From an uncultured beta proteobacterium (GTDB taxonomy: Bacteria; Pseudomonadota; Gammaproteobacteria; Burkholderiales; Burkholderiaceae_C): a stretch of 63,459 nucleotides of DNA. The notes beneath the pieces are model-generated. The model saw only the letters and a list, made by a program, of their open reading frames with translations. It was not told where the DNA came from and made no database searches. Position numbers and translations under genes: made by a program. Each line of letters opens with the position of its first letter. The stretch's first letter is position 1. Shown piece by piece: positions 43,522 to 51,721 of this stretch. The stretch covers positions 1 to 63,459 of the forward strand of contig CAIPGC010000288.1 of NCBI GenBank assembly GCA_903864505.1. Reading direction: 5' to 3'.

Positions 43522-43728
43522 ATGCAAAAATCGCCCGCCACGCCCTCACGCAGGGGTTTCTTTATGGGTGCCGCAACCGCCGGCGCCGCAACTGCCGCTC
43601 TGGTCAGTTTGCGCTCGGCGCCGGAGTTGGCGAGCAGCGCCGCGCCGCCGCTGCCGGTACCGGAACATGGGGGAGGCTACAGCCTCTCCGAGCACGTCAA
43701 ACGTTACTACAAGACCGCGCGGGTCTAG
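43522..43728 (+). CDS. Formate dehydrogenase region Tat-target small protein
   Basis: A 68-residue protein with a twin-arginine signal (PSRRGFFMGAATAGAATA near 7-26) followed by a short mature part ending in YSLSEHVKRYYKTARV. It matches the small Tat-target family found beside formate dehydrogenase genes. A good ribosome binding site (GGAGA) lies 7 bases upstream of the ATG. It is probably exported folded with, or assists, the alpha subunit, but no activity is known. Confidence 0.85.
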   Translation: MQKSPATPSRRGFFMGAATAGAATAALVSLRSAPELASSAAPPLPVPEHGGGYSLSEHVKRYYKTARV

Positions 43729-43784
43729 TCCGCGCCAGCGTCTGGGTCGGCCCGGTCCCCTTTACTTTTCACGGAGAGCTTTTC

Positions 43785-46763
43785 ATGCTGCTCACGAAAA
43801 AATCCCCATCGAGTTCAGTCACCACGACATCGCCGGCTGCGTCGCTGCGGTTTGCGCAAAGCCTGTCGCGCGGGCTGGCGCAGGCCTTGCCCACGGTAGA
43901 CCGGCGCGCCTTCCTGCGTCGTTCCGGTCTGGGTGTCGGTGTGGGGCTGGCAGCCTCCGAGCTGACGCTGGTCAAGAAGGCGCAGGCCACTGCGGTGGGA
44001 GCGTCGCGCGATGGCAGCGGCAAGATTGAGGTCAAGCGCACCGTATGCACCCACTGTTCGGTGGGTTGTGCGGTGGATGCGGTGGTGGAAAACGGTGTCT
44101 GGGTCCGTCAGGAGCCGGTGTTTGACTCCCCCATCAACCTCGGTGCCCATTGTGCAAAGGGAGCAGCCCTGCGCGAGCACGGTCACGGCGAGTATCGCCT
44201 GCGGTACCCCATGAAACTGGTCAACGGCAGGTACCAGCGCATCAGTTGGGATACGGCGCTCAGTGAGATCAGCGCCAAATTGCTGGAACTGAAGAAGGCC
44301 AGCGGGCCGGACTCGATCTACTGGATCGGCTCTTCCAAACACAACAACGAGCAGGCCTATCTGCTGCGCAAGTTTGTCAGTTTCTGGGGCAGCAACAACT
44401 GCGACCACCAGGCCCGCATCTGCCACTCCACCACCGTTGCTGGCGTTGCCAACACGTGGGGCTACGGTGCCATGACGAATTCGTACAACGACATGCAAAA
44501 CAGCAAGTGTGCGATGTACATCGGCTCCAATGCGGCCGAAGCACATCCGGTGAGCATGCTGCACATGCTGCATGCCAAGGAAACCGGCACCAAGATGATT
44601 GTGGTGGACCCGCGCTTTACGCGCACTGCGGCCAAGGCCGACGAATATGTGCGCATCCGTTCCGGCTCGGACATTGCGTTCCTGTTCGGCGTGCTGTACC
44701 ACGTGTTCAAGAACGGCTGGGAAGACAAGCAATACATCAACGATCGCGTTTTCGGCATGGAAAAGGTCCGGGACGATGTGCTGGCCAAGTGGACACCCGA
44801 CAAGGTCGAGGAGGTCTGTGGCGTCAAGGAAGAGCAGGTGTTCAAGGTCGCCAAGATGATGAGCGAGAACCGGCCCAGCACACTGGTGTGGTGCATGGGA
44901 CAAACCCAGCACACGATTGGCAATGCCATGGTGCGCGCTTCGTGCATCCTGCAACTGGCGCTGGGCAACGTCGGCAAGTCCGGCGGCGGGACCAATATTT
45001 TCCGCGGTCACGACAACGTGCAGGGTGCCACCGACGTCGGCCCCAACCCGGATTCACTGCCGGGTTACTACGGCATTGTGGAAGGGGCATGGAAGCACTT
45101 CGCCAAGGTCTGGGGCGTGGATTTTGAGTGGATCAAGAAGCAGTTTTCCAGTCCCGCCATGATGAGTAAACCGGGTATCACCGTGTCGCGCTGGATCGAT
45201 GGCGTACTCGAGAATAATGAACTGATTGACCAGGACTCCAACCTGCGCGGAGTGTTCTATTGGGGACATGCGCCCAATTCACAGACGCGCGGACTGGAAA
45301 TGAAGCGGGCGATGGACAAGCTCGACCTGCTGGTGGTGGTGGACCCCTATCCTTCGGCCACTGCCTCCATGGCGGCGATGCCGGGCAAGCCTGAAGACCT
45401 CAACCCGAACCGTGCCGTGTACCTGTTGCCGGCAGCGACACAGTTTGAAACCAGCGGATCGGTCACCGCGTCGAACCGCTCGCTCCAGTGGCGGGAAAAG
45501 GTGATTGAGCCCCTGTGGGAGAGCCGCACCGACCACATGATCATGCAGCAGTTCGCCGACAGGCTGGGCTTTGGCAAGGAGCTGTCGAAGAACTACAAGA
45601 TGCAAAAAGTCAAGGGCCTCGATGAGCCTGTGACCGAAGACATCCTGCGTGAAATCAACAGGGGGCTCTGGACCATAGGCTACACCGGCCAGACACCCGA
45701 GCGCCTGAAGGCGCACATGCGCAATATGCATCTGTTTGATGTAAAGACGCTGCGATGCAAGAGCGGTACCGACAAGGAGACCGGTTACGACATGGCCGGT
45801 GACTACTTTGGACTGCCCTGGCCCTGCTACGGCACCGGCGAGCTCAAGCATCCGGGGTCCCCCAACCTGTACGACACCTCCAAGCACGTAATGGACGGCG
45901 GCGGCAACTTCCGCGCCAATTTTGGGGTCGAGCGTGAAGGCAAGAGCCTGTTGGCGGAGGACGGCTCGCATTCGCTGGGCGCCGATATCACCACGGGTTA
46001 CCCGGAGTTTGACCACGTGCTGCTCAAGAAGCTGGGTTGGTGGGACGACCTGACCGATGCCGAGAAGGTGGCCGCCGAAGGCAAGAACTGGAAGACCGAC
46101 CTGTCAGGCGGTATCCAGCGCGTCGTCATGAAGGTGCATGGCTGCCATCCCTTTGGCAATGCCAAGGCGCGCGCCGTCGTCTGGAACTTCCCCGACCCGA
46201 TTCCGCAGCACCGCGAACCGCTGTACGGCATTCGACCGGACCTGGTAGCCAAGTACCCCACCCACGACGACAAGAAGGCCTTCTGGCGCCTTCCTACGCT
46301 GTACAAGACGGTGCAGCAGAAGAACCTGGCCGACAAGGTGCACGAGAAGTTTCCGTTCATCATGACCTCGGGCCGTTTGACCGAGTACGAAGGCGGCGGC
46401 GAGGAAACCCGCTCCAATCCCTGGCTGGCTGAACTGCAGCAGGAAATGTTTATCGAGATCAACCCCAAAGTGGCGGCCGACAAGGGCATTCGCAATGGCG
46501 AGCGCGCCTGGGTCAGTACACCCACGGGGGCGCGCCTGAATGTGCAGGCGATGGTGACCGAACGCGTCGGTCCCGACACGGTGTTCTTGCCGTTTCACTT
46601 CTCGGGGCGATGGCAGGGCGCTGACATGCTGGCCTATTACCCTGCAGGTGCACACCCGGTGGTGCGCGGCGAGGCCGTCAATACGGCGACAACCTATGGC
46701 TATGACAGCGTCACCATGATGCAAGAGACCAAGACCACGATCTGCAACGTTGAGAAGGCCTAG
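43785..46763 (+). CDS. Exported formate dehydrogenase alpha (molybdopterin) subunit
   Basis: Catalytic subunit of 992 residues of the molybdopterin oxidoreductase family. A twin-arginine signal (DRRAFLRRSG near 39-48) shows export to the periplasm. A 4Fe-4S site follows (CTHCSVGC with a downstream CAKG), and the active-site residue is Cys213 in RICHS, a cysteine where some relatives use selenocysteine. The substrate pocket region and the C-terminal cofactor-binding domain (with HPVVRGEAVN) are present. The ATG at 43785 has GGAGAG upstream. Beta, lipoprotein and cytochrome b genes follow at once. Whether tungsten or molybdenum is used is not visible. Confidence 0.93.
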   Translation: MLLTKKSPSSSVTTTSPAASLRFAQSLSRGLAQALPTVDRRAFLRRSGLGVGVGLAASELTLVKKAQATAVGASRDGSGKIEVKRTVCTHCSVGCAVDAVVENGVWVRQEPVFDSPINLGAHCAKGAALREHGHGEYRLRYPMKLVNGRYQRISWDTALSEISAKLLELKKASGPDSIYWIGSSKHNNEQAYLLRKFVSFWGSNNCDHQARICHSTTVAGVANTWGYGAMTNSYNDMQNSKCAMYIGSNAAEAHPVSMLHMLHAKETGTKMIVVDPRFTRTAAKADEYVRIRSGSDIAFLFGVLYHVFKNGWEDKQYINDRVFGMEKVRDDVLAKWTPDKVEEVCGVKEEQVFKVAKMMSENRPSTLVWCMGQTQHTIGNAMVRASCILQLALGNVGKSGGGTNIFRGHDNVQGATDVGPNPDSLPGYYGIVEGAWKHFAKVWGVDFEWIKKQFSSPAMMSKPGITVSRWIDGVLENNELIDQDSNLRGVFYWGHAPNSQTRGLEMKRAMDKLDLLVVVDPYPSATASMAAMPGKPEDLNPNRAVYLLPAATQFETSGSVTASNRSLQWREKVIEPLWESRTDHMIMQQFADRLGFGKELSKNYKMQKVKGLDEPVTEDILREINRGLWTIGYTGQTPERLKAHMRNMHLFDVKTLRCKSGTDKETGYDMAGDYFGLPWPCYGTGELKHPGSPNLYDTSKHVMDGGGNFRANFGVEREGKSLLAEDGSHSLGADITTGYPEFDHVLLKKLGWWDDLTDAEKVAAEGKNWKTDLSGGIQRVVMKVHGCHPFGNAKARAVVWNFPDPIPQHREPLYGIRPDLVAKYPTHDDKKAFWRLPTLYKTVQQKNLADKVHEKFPFIMTSGRLTEYEGGGEETRSNPWLAELQQEMFIEINPKVAADKGIRNGERAWVSTPTGARLNVQAMVTERVGPDTVFLPFHFSGRWQGADMLAYYPAGAHPVVRGEAVNTATTYGYDSVTMMQETKTTICNVEKA

Positions 46764-46771
46764 GAGTAGTT

Positions 46772-47395
46772 ATGGCAAGAATGAAATTTGTATGCGACTC
46801 CGAGCGCTGCATCGAGTGCAACGGATGCGTCACCGCCTGCAAGAACGAAAACGAGGTGCCCTGGGGTGTCAACCGTCGCCGCGTGGTCACGCTCAATGAC
46901 GGCGTGCCTGGCGAAAAATCGATCTCGGTGGCATGCATGCACTGCAGCGACGCACCCTGCATGGCGGTGTGCCCGGTCAACTGCTTCTACCGTACCGACG
47001 AAGGCGTGGTGCTGCACGACAAGGATGTCTGCATTGGTTGCGGTTATTGCTCCTACGCCTGTCCCTTTGGTGCACCGCAGTTCCCCTCGCAGGGCGCTTT
47101 TGGTGTGCGCGGCAAGATGGACAAATGCACCTTCTGCGCGGGTGGCCCCGAGGCCAACGGCAGTGAGGCAGAGTTCGAAAAGTATGGTCGCAACCGGCTG
47201 GCTGAAGGCAAACTCCCCGCCTGCGCCGAAATGTGCTCGACCAAGGCCTTGCTCGCTGGCGACGGGGATGTGGTGGCAGAGATCTTCCGCACCCGGGTAG
47301 CGCAGCGGGGCAAGGGGGCCGAGGTTTGGGGCTGGGGCACAGCCTACGGTACGCAGAAGGCCGGTCAGAACCCGGAGAAGGGAGCCAAGCCATGA
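46772..47395 (+). CDS. Formate dehydrogenase beta (4Fe-4S) subunit
   Basis: Electron-transfer subunit of 207 residues with four cysteine groups: CIECNGCVTACKN, CMHCSDAPCMAVCP, CIGCGYCSYACP, and CTFC with a later CAEMC. It should carry four 4Fe-4S clusters and pass electrons from the alpha subunit to the cytochrome. TAGGAG lies upstream of the ATG. Its stop overlaps the lipoprotein gene by four bases. It has no C-terminal membrane helix of the FdnH type, so it resembles the shorter FDH3-type beta subunits. Confidence 0.93.
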   Translation: MARMKFVCDSERCIECNGCVTACKNENEVPWGVNRRRVVTLNDGVPGEKSISVACMHCSDAPCMAVCPVNCFYRTDEGVVLHDKDVCIGCGYCSYACPFGAPQFPSQGAFGVRGKMDKCTFCAGGPEANGSEAEFEKYGRNRLAEGKLPACAEMCSTKALLAGDGDVVAEIFRTRVAQRGKGAEVWGWGTAYGTQKAGQNPEKGAKP

Positions 47396-47619
47396 AATTC
47401 CTGACGGTTCTTTCCTTGACACTGCTGGGGTTGTGCGCCTGTGGCGAGAGCCCCCAGGCGGCAGCGCCGTCGCGTGCGGACGCGCCGGCCTACACCGGTG
47501 CCGCCAGCGGAACAGCCTTCACGGCCGCGGGCTGGAAGGCCGGCGACAAAGCCGCCTGGGAGCAGCAGCTCAAGGCGCGTCAACTGAATAGTCAGAACGA
47601 CTATTCAAGAATGAAGTAG
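47392..47619 (+). CDS. Small lipoprotein in the formate dehydrogenase operon
   Basis: A 75-residue protein with a lipoprotein signal (LTLLGLCACGES; lipidation at one of the two cysteines near 15-17), followed by an alanine-rich stretch and a charged C terminus with AAWEQQLKARQLNSQNDY. The start overlaps the beta-subunit stop by four bases, so it belongs to the operon. I do not recognise a named family. It would sit in the periplasm on a membrane and might stabilise the complex; that is inference. Confidence 0.65.
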   Translation: MKFLTVLSLTLLGLCACGESPQAAAPSRADAPAYTGAASGTAFTAAGWKAGDKAAWEQQLKARQLNSQNDYSRMK

Positions 47620-47628
47620 GGGCGCTCC

Positions 47629-48765
47629 ATGTTGCGCACCTTCATTGCTGCACTGCTCGTAGCTGCCGGTCTGGTTGCGCAGGTTGCTGCGCAGACGCAG
47701 GGGGCGGCCCCGGCGGTGCAAAGCGCCAACATCGCGGATGTCAAACCTGAAGCCGGAGCCGAAGCTGGCTATGCCCAGCAAAGCAATGGCGAACGCGCCA
47801 GGGTGCAGCCGGGCAACAACGCGCCGATGTGGCGCCAGGTCAATGGTGGTGTGCATGGCACCAGCAGTTTGCCTGTGGCTGATGCCCCCGAGGCGGGAGT
47901 CCTGATCCAGCCCTTTGTGCACTACCCGGGCTCCAGGCTCACCAACGCGGGCCAGGCCTGGCGCGAGGTGCGCAACAACTGGCTGGTTCCCTATGGGGGT
48001 TCGCTGGTACTGATCGTGATCCTTGCCATTGCCTTGTTTCACTGGCGCATCGGTCCCATGAAGGTCAACCGCGAACCGACTGGACGTCTGGTGGAGCGCT
48101 TCACGCCGCTGGAGCGTGCGGCCCACTGGACCAATGCGATCGCCTTTTGTGTACTGGCACTTTCCGGGGTGGTGATGGCCTTTGGCAAATTTTTTCTGTT
48201 GCCAGTGGTTGGTAGCGCCTTGTTTGGCTGGCTGGCTTACCTCATGAAGAACGTGCACAACTTTACCGGCCCCCTGTTTACGGTGTCGCTGCTGATCGTG
48301 ATCGTAACTTTCATGCGTGATAACCTGCCCGCCAAAGGTGACTTGAACTGGTTGCTCAAAGGGGGGGGAATTTTGTCGGGCCACGAGCTTGATTCGGGTC
48401 GTTTCAATGCGGGTGAAAAGGTGACCTACTGGGGTGGTGTGTTCGTGCTGGGTCTGCTGGTGGTGGCCTCCGGGCTGGTCATGGACAAACTGCTGCCGGG
48501 TCTGGTTTACGAACGCAGCACCATGCAGATTGCGCACATGGTGCATTCCGTTTCCAACATTGCAATGCTGTGCATGTTCCTGGGACACATTTACATGGGC
48601 ACGCTAGGCACCAATGACGCTTACCAGGCCATGCGCACGGGCTATGTCGATGAGAACTGGGCCAGGGAGCACCATGCGCTTTGGTTTGATGACATCGAGT
48701 CCGGCAGGATACCGGCGCAGCGCAGCGTGCCCGGTGGTACATCGCACAATATCGTTCAGGCTTGA
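47629..48765 (+). CDS. Formate dehydrogenase gamma (cytochrome b556) subunit
   Basis: Membrane subunit of 378 residues. An N-terminal signal peptide (to about AAQ near 22) and a periplasmic domain of about 100 residues precede four to five transmembrane segments. Histidines for haem b are seen in RAAHWTNAIAF, MKNVHNFTGPL and IAHMVHSVSN, and the region matches FdnI/FdoI-type cytochromes. It should pass electrons from the exported enzyme to the quinone pool. The stretch at 47640-47690 is a normal signal peptide, not a repeat copy. Confidence 0.92.
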   Translation: MLRTFIAALLVAAGLVAQVAAQTQGAAPAVQSANIADVKPEAGAEAGYAQQSNGERARVQPGNNAPMWRQVNGGVHGTSSLPVADAPEAGVLIQPFVHYPGSRLTNAGQAWREVRNNWLVPYGGSLVLIVILAIALFHWRIGPMKVNREPTGRLVERFTPLERAAHWTNAIAFCVLALSGVVMAFGKFFLLPVVGSALFGWLAYLMKNVHNFTGPLFTVSLLIVIVTFMRDNLPAKGDLNWLLKGGGILSGHELDSGRFNAGEKVTYWGGVFVLGLLVVASGLVMDKLLPGLVYERSTMQIAHMVHSVSNIAMLCMFLGHIYMGTLGTNDAYQAMRTGYVDENWAREHHALWFDDIESGRIPAQRSVPGGTSHNIVQA

Positions 48766-48786
48766 AACCAAGTAACAGAGGTGAGC

Positions 48787-49116
48787 ATGAAATCAATTTT
48801 TGTAGGGTTGTCGGTCCTGGTGCTGCTAGGCTCGGCCTGGGCCAAGCTGCCTGCACCCACCGACGAAGCCAAGGCCAAGGCCGCGGAGGCTGCGGCCAAG
48901 ACGGCGCATGCCGGCAAGGTAGACGCCTACCAGCTGTGCAAGGCGCAGGACAATGTGGTTGCGCACCAGAACAAGGCCAGCAAAGCCAGGGACAAGGCAA
49001 AGGATGCCAAGGCGGCACCGTCGGCGTGTGCGGACCCGGGCCCATTCGTTTACGCGCCGGCCGCCGTCGCGGCTGCACCGGCCCCGGCAGTGGCTGACAA
49101 ATCCAAAAAGCCTTGA
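48787..49116 (+). CDS. Hypothetical secreted protein in the formate dehydrogenase operon
   Basis: A 109-residue protein with a Sec signal peptide (MKSIFVGLSVLVLLGSAWA) and a mature part rich in alanine and lysine, with two cysteines (QLCKAQ and SACADP) and an alanine/proline-rich tail. The ATG at 48787 is chosen because AGAGG lies 5 bases upstream; a GTG two codons earlier overlaps that site. Similar small proteins appear next to formate dehydrogenases in related bacteria, as far as I recall; no function is known. Confidence 0.65.
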   Translation: MKSIFVGLSVLVLLGSAWAKLPAPTDEAKAKAAEAAAKTAHAGKVDAYQLCKAQDNVVAHQNKASKARDKAKDAKAAPSACADPGPFVYAPAAVAAAPAPAVADKSKKP

Positions 49117-49129
49117 TTTGCCAGCGTTC

Positions 49130-50023
49130 ATGCACCCGGTAAAGCGCCCGCATCTGACCCGCGCCCAAGTTCCGCTGACCCGGGAGGTGGGGGTGGTGAA
49201 CGAATGGGGCGACAAGGTCACCAGCAACATTCCGTGCGAGCGGGCACTGACGGTGTACGTGGACAAGCGAGAGCTGGTCACGCTCATGACACTGGGAGGC
49301 CACGCGGAACTGCTGGTGCTGGGTTTTCTGCGCAACCAGCGTCTGGTGCGGTCCGTCGACGAGGTTGAATCCATCACCGTCGATTGGGAAGTGGGCGCTG
49401 CCGCTGTGAAAACCAGACGCGCGATAGAGCGCATTGAGGAGCGCACCGCCACGCGCGTAGTGACCACCGGGTGCGGGCAGGGCAGTGTGTTTGGTGCATT
49501 GATGGACGATGTGGACAGCATCGTCCTGCCCAGCGCCTCCTTGTCGCAGGCTGAACTTTACGGTCTGGTCAACGCAATACGGGTGCAGGACAGCATTTAC
49601 AAGGAAGCCGGTTCGGTGCACGGTTGCGCACTGTTTCGTGGCGACGGCATGCGCGTCTTCATTGAAGACGTGGGCCGACACAATGCGATCGACACCATTG
49701 CGGGATGGATGTGGATGAACGATGAAACCCCGGTGTTGACGGTGGCGCGGTCTGGCAATGAATCTGGAGTTTCCGGCGCAGACAAGGTGCTGTACACCAC
49801 CGGTCGCCTGACCAGCGAGATGGTGATCAAGGCGGCGCAGATGGGTATCCCCATTGTGGTCTCGCGCAGTGGCATTACCGAAATGGGTCTTGCAGTCGCC
49901 ACGCGCCTTGGTTTGTGCGCGATTGGCCGGGCCACGAACAAGCGCTTTCTGTGCTACAGCGCAACGCAGCGCCTGCAATTGCAGCCCGAGCTGGCGGGCG
50001 CACCCCTGTGCGCCGTTGCCTGA
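49130..50023 (+). CDS. fdhD: Formate dehydrogenase accessory sulfurtransferase FdhD
   Basis: Transfers sulfur from the IscS cysteine desulfurase to the molybdenum cofactor, needed for formate dehydrogenase activity. 297 residues with NIPCERALTVYVDK, HGCALF, EDVGRHNAIDTIAG and TTGRLTSEMVIKAAQ. In E. coli the active CGxC holds two cysteines; here it reads CGQG (115-118), so only Cys115 remains. It sits between the exported enzyme and the NAD-type enzyme and may serve both. The next gene starts 6 bases after its stop. Confidence 0.92.
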   Translation: MHPVKRPHLTRAQVPLTREVGVVNEWGDKVTSNIPCERALTVYVDKRELVTLMTLGGHAELLVLGFLRNQRLVRSVDEVESITVDWEVGAAAVKTRRAIERIEERTATRVVTTGCGQGSVFGALMDDVDSIVLPSASLSQAELYGLVNAIRVQDSIYKEAGSVHGCALFRGDGMRVFIEDVGRHNAIDTIAGWMWMNDETPVLTVARSGNESGVSGADKVLYTTGRLTSEMVIKAAQMGIPIVVSRSGITEMGLAVATRLGLCAIGRATNKRFLCYSATQRLQLQPELAGAPLCAVA

Positions 50024-50028
50024 GCGGT

Positions 50029-51720
50029 GTGAACGCTTCCCGCCCCGACATTTCCCGCCTGGGCAAACTCAAAGGTCGCCAGCCAGACGAGGCATCGCTG
50101 CAGGACGTGCGTGCCCTGATCGGTCCTCGGCCCGAGCAGGGCCACCGGCGTGATCTGCTGATCGAGTACCTGCACCTGCTCAATGATGCGTATCGAGGCT
50201 TGCACGAGCGGCATCTGGTGGCACTGGCCCGGGAAATGAATATTCCCATGGCCGAGGTGTACGAGGTGGCCACGTTCTACCACCACTTTGAGGTGCTGCG
50301 TGGTGATGCCGCCGCTCCCGGCCTGACCGTGCGTGTGTGTGATGGCTTGAGCTGCGAGATGGCAGGTGCCGGTGAATTGCTCCAGCGCCTGCCATCGATC
50401 CTGGGTGGACAGGATGTGCGGGTGGTGAGAGCGCCGTGTCTGGGCCGCTGCGAGCAGGCTCCGGTGGCCATGGTGCACCAGCAGGCGCTTGCGCAAGCCA
50501 CTGTCGAAGCAGTTGTTTGTGCAGTAAATTCGGCTGGAGCGCCCGTAGATAGTGCGCAAGTAGCTATCAAGTTTGTAGCGTTTGAAGACTACCTGGTGCA
50601 AGGTGGCTACGCCCTGGTGGCAGCGCTGGCCAGCGGTGCACGCAGCGCCGAATCGGTCATCGCGGCGATGGAGGCCTCGGGTCTGCGTGGCCTGGGTGGT
50701 GCGGGCTTTGCGGCCGGGCGCAAATGGCGCATCGTGCGTGAACAGCAAAAGCCCATCCTTTTGACGGTGAACATTGACGAAGGCGAGCCCGGCACCTTCA
50801 AGGACCGTACCTATCTGGAGCGCGACCCGCACCGCTTTCTGGAGGGGATGCTGGTGGCCGCGCAGGTGGTGGGTGTGGATGCGATCTACATCTATCTGCG
50901 TGACGAGTACCACGACTGCCGCGCGATGCTGCAAGCGGAACTGGCCCAGTTGCAGGCGCGCCCGCCCTGTGCCCTGCCTTTGATTGAACTGCGCCGGGGT
51001 GCCGGTGCCTACATTTGCGGCGAAGAGTCCGCCATGATTGAGAGCATTGAAGGCAAGCGTGGTGAACCCCGCATGCGTCCGCCCTACATCGCGCAGGTGG
51101 GCCTGTTTGGAAAGCCCACACTGGAACACAATTTCGAGACGCTGTACTGGGTGCGTGACATTGTCGAAAAAGGTCCGGACTGGTTTTCCGGTTTTGGTCG
51201 CCATGGCCGAACCGGCCTTCGCAGTTTCAGCGTTAGTGGCCGCGTCAAGCAGCCCGGTGTCAAGCTTGCACCGGCCGGCATTACGCTGTACGAGCTGATT
51301 GACGAGTATTGCGGCGGCATGGCCGAGGGCCACACACTGTATGCCTACCTGCCCGGTGGTGCCTCGGGTGGTATTTTCCCGGCCAGCCTGGCGAATGTGC
51401 CGCTGGACTTTGACACGCTGCAGCCCTATGGCGGCTTCATCGGCTCGGCGGCGGTGATTGTTCTGAGCCAGCACGACCGGGCAAGGGACGCGGCGTTGAA
51501 CATGATGCGCTTCTTTGCGCACGAGAGTTGCGGCCAGTGCACGCCCTGCCGGGTGGGCACGGCCAAGGCAGCGCGGCTGATGCAAGCACCGGTGTGGGAC
51601 CATGCCACGCTGGAAGATCTCAATACCGTGATGGCCGATGCCTCCATTTGCGGGCTGGGTCAGGCAGCGCCCAACCCGGTGCGCTGCGTGCTGAAATATT
51701 TCGCACACGAGGTGTCCTGA
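50029..51720 (+). CDS. NAD-dependent formate dehydrogenase, fused gamma-beta subunit (FdsG-FdsB)
   Basis: A 563-residue fusion of NuoE-like and NuoF-like parts that are normally separate genes (fdsG and fdsB). Residues 1-165 are the thioredoxin-like 2Fe-2S part (VCDGLSC and APCLGRC hold four cysteines). Residues about 185-563 bind NAD and FMN and carry the 4Fe-4S site (ESCGQCTPCRVG and a later ICGLG). The join (166-184) is encoded by a reverse copy of the dispersed repeat. A GTG start at 50029 follows fdhD by 6 bases. It passes formate electrons to NAD+ in the cytoplasm. Confidence 0.9.
   Translation: MNASRPDISRLGKLKGRQPDEASLQDVRALIGPRPEQGHRRDLLIEYLHLLNDAYRGLHERHLVALAREMNIPMAEVYEVATFYHHFEVLRGDAAAPGLTVRVCDGLSCEMAGAGELLQRLPSILGGQDVRVVRAPCLGRCEQAPVAMVHQQALAQATVEAVVCAVNSAGAPVDSAQVAIKFVAFEDYLVQGGYALVAALASGARSAESVIAAMEASGLRGLGGAGFAAGRKWRIVREQQKPILLTVNIDEGEPGTFKDRTYLERDPHRFLEGMLVAAQVVGVDAIYIYLRDEYHDCRAMLQAELAQLQARPPCALPLIELRRGAGAYICGEESAMIESIEGKRGEPRMRPPYIAQVGLFGKPTLEHNFETLYWVRDIVEKGPDWFSGFGRHGRTGLRSFSVSGRVKQPGVKLAPAGITLYELIDEYCGGMAEGHTLYAYLPGGASGGIFPASLANVPLDFDTLQPYGGFIGSAAVIVLSQHDRARDAALNMMRFFAHESCGQCTPCRVGTAKAARLMQAPVWDHATLEDLNTVMADASICGLGQAAPNPVRCVLKYFAHEVS
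50526..50580 (-). repeat. Dispersed ~50-bp repeat, copy 6 (FdsG-FdsB junction)
   Basis: On the minus strand CGCTAC, then TTGATAGCTACTTGCGCA, then GGGCGCT keep the exact phase (14 and 39). It aligns with the copy at 61801 over about 55 bases. It encodes the linker exactly between the two domains of the fusion. Confidence 0.8.
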
Positions 51721-51721
51721 T

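Noticed and set aside
47640-47700. Repeat-like words (TAGCTGCC and TTGCGCAG) in the cytochrome b gene
   Set aside because: Spacing does not fit and the bases encode an ordinary signal peptide.
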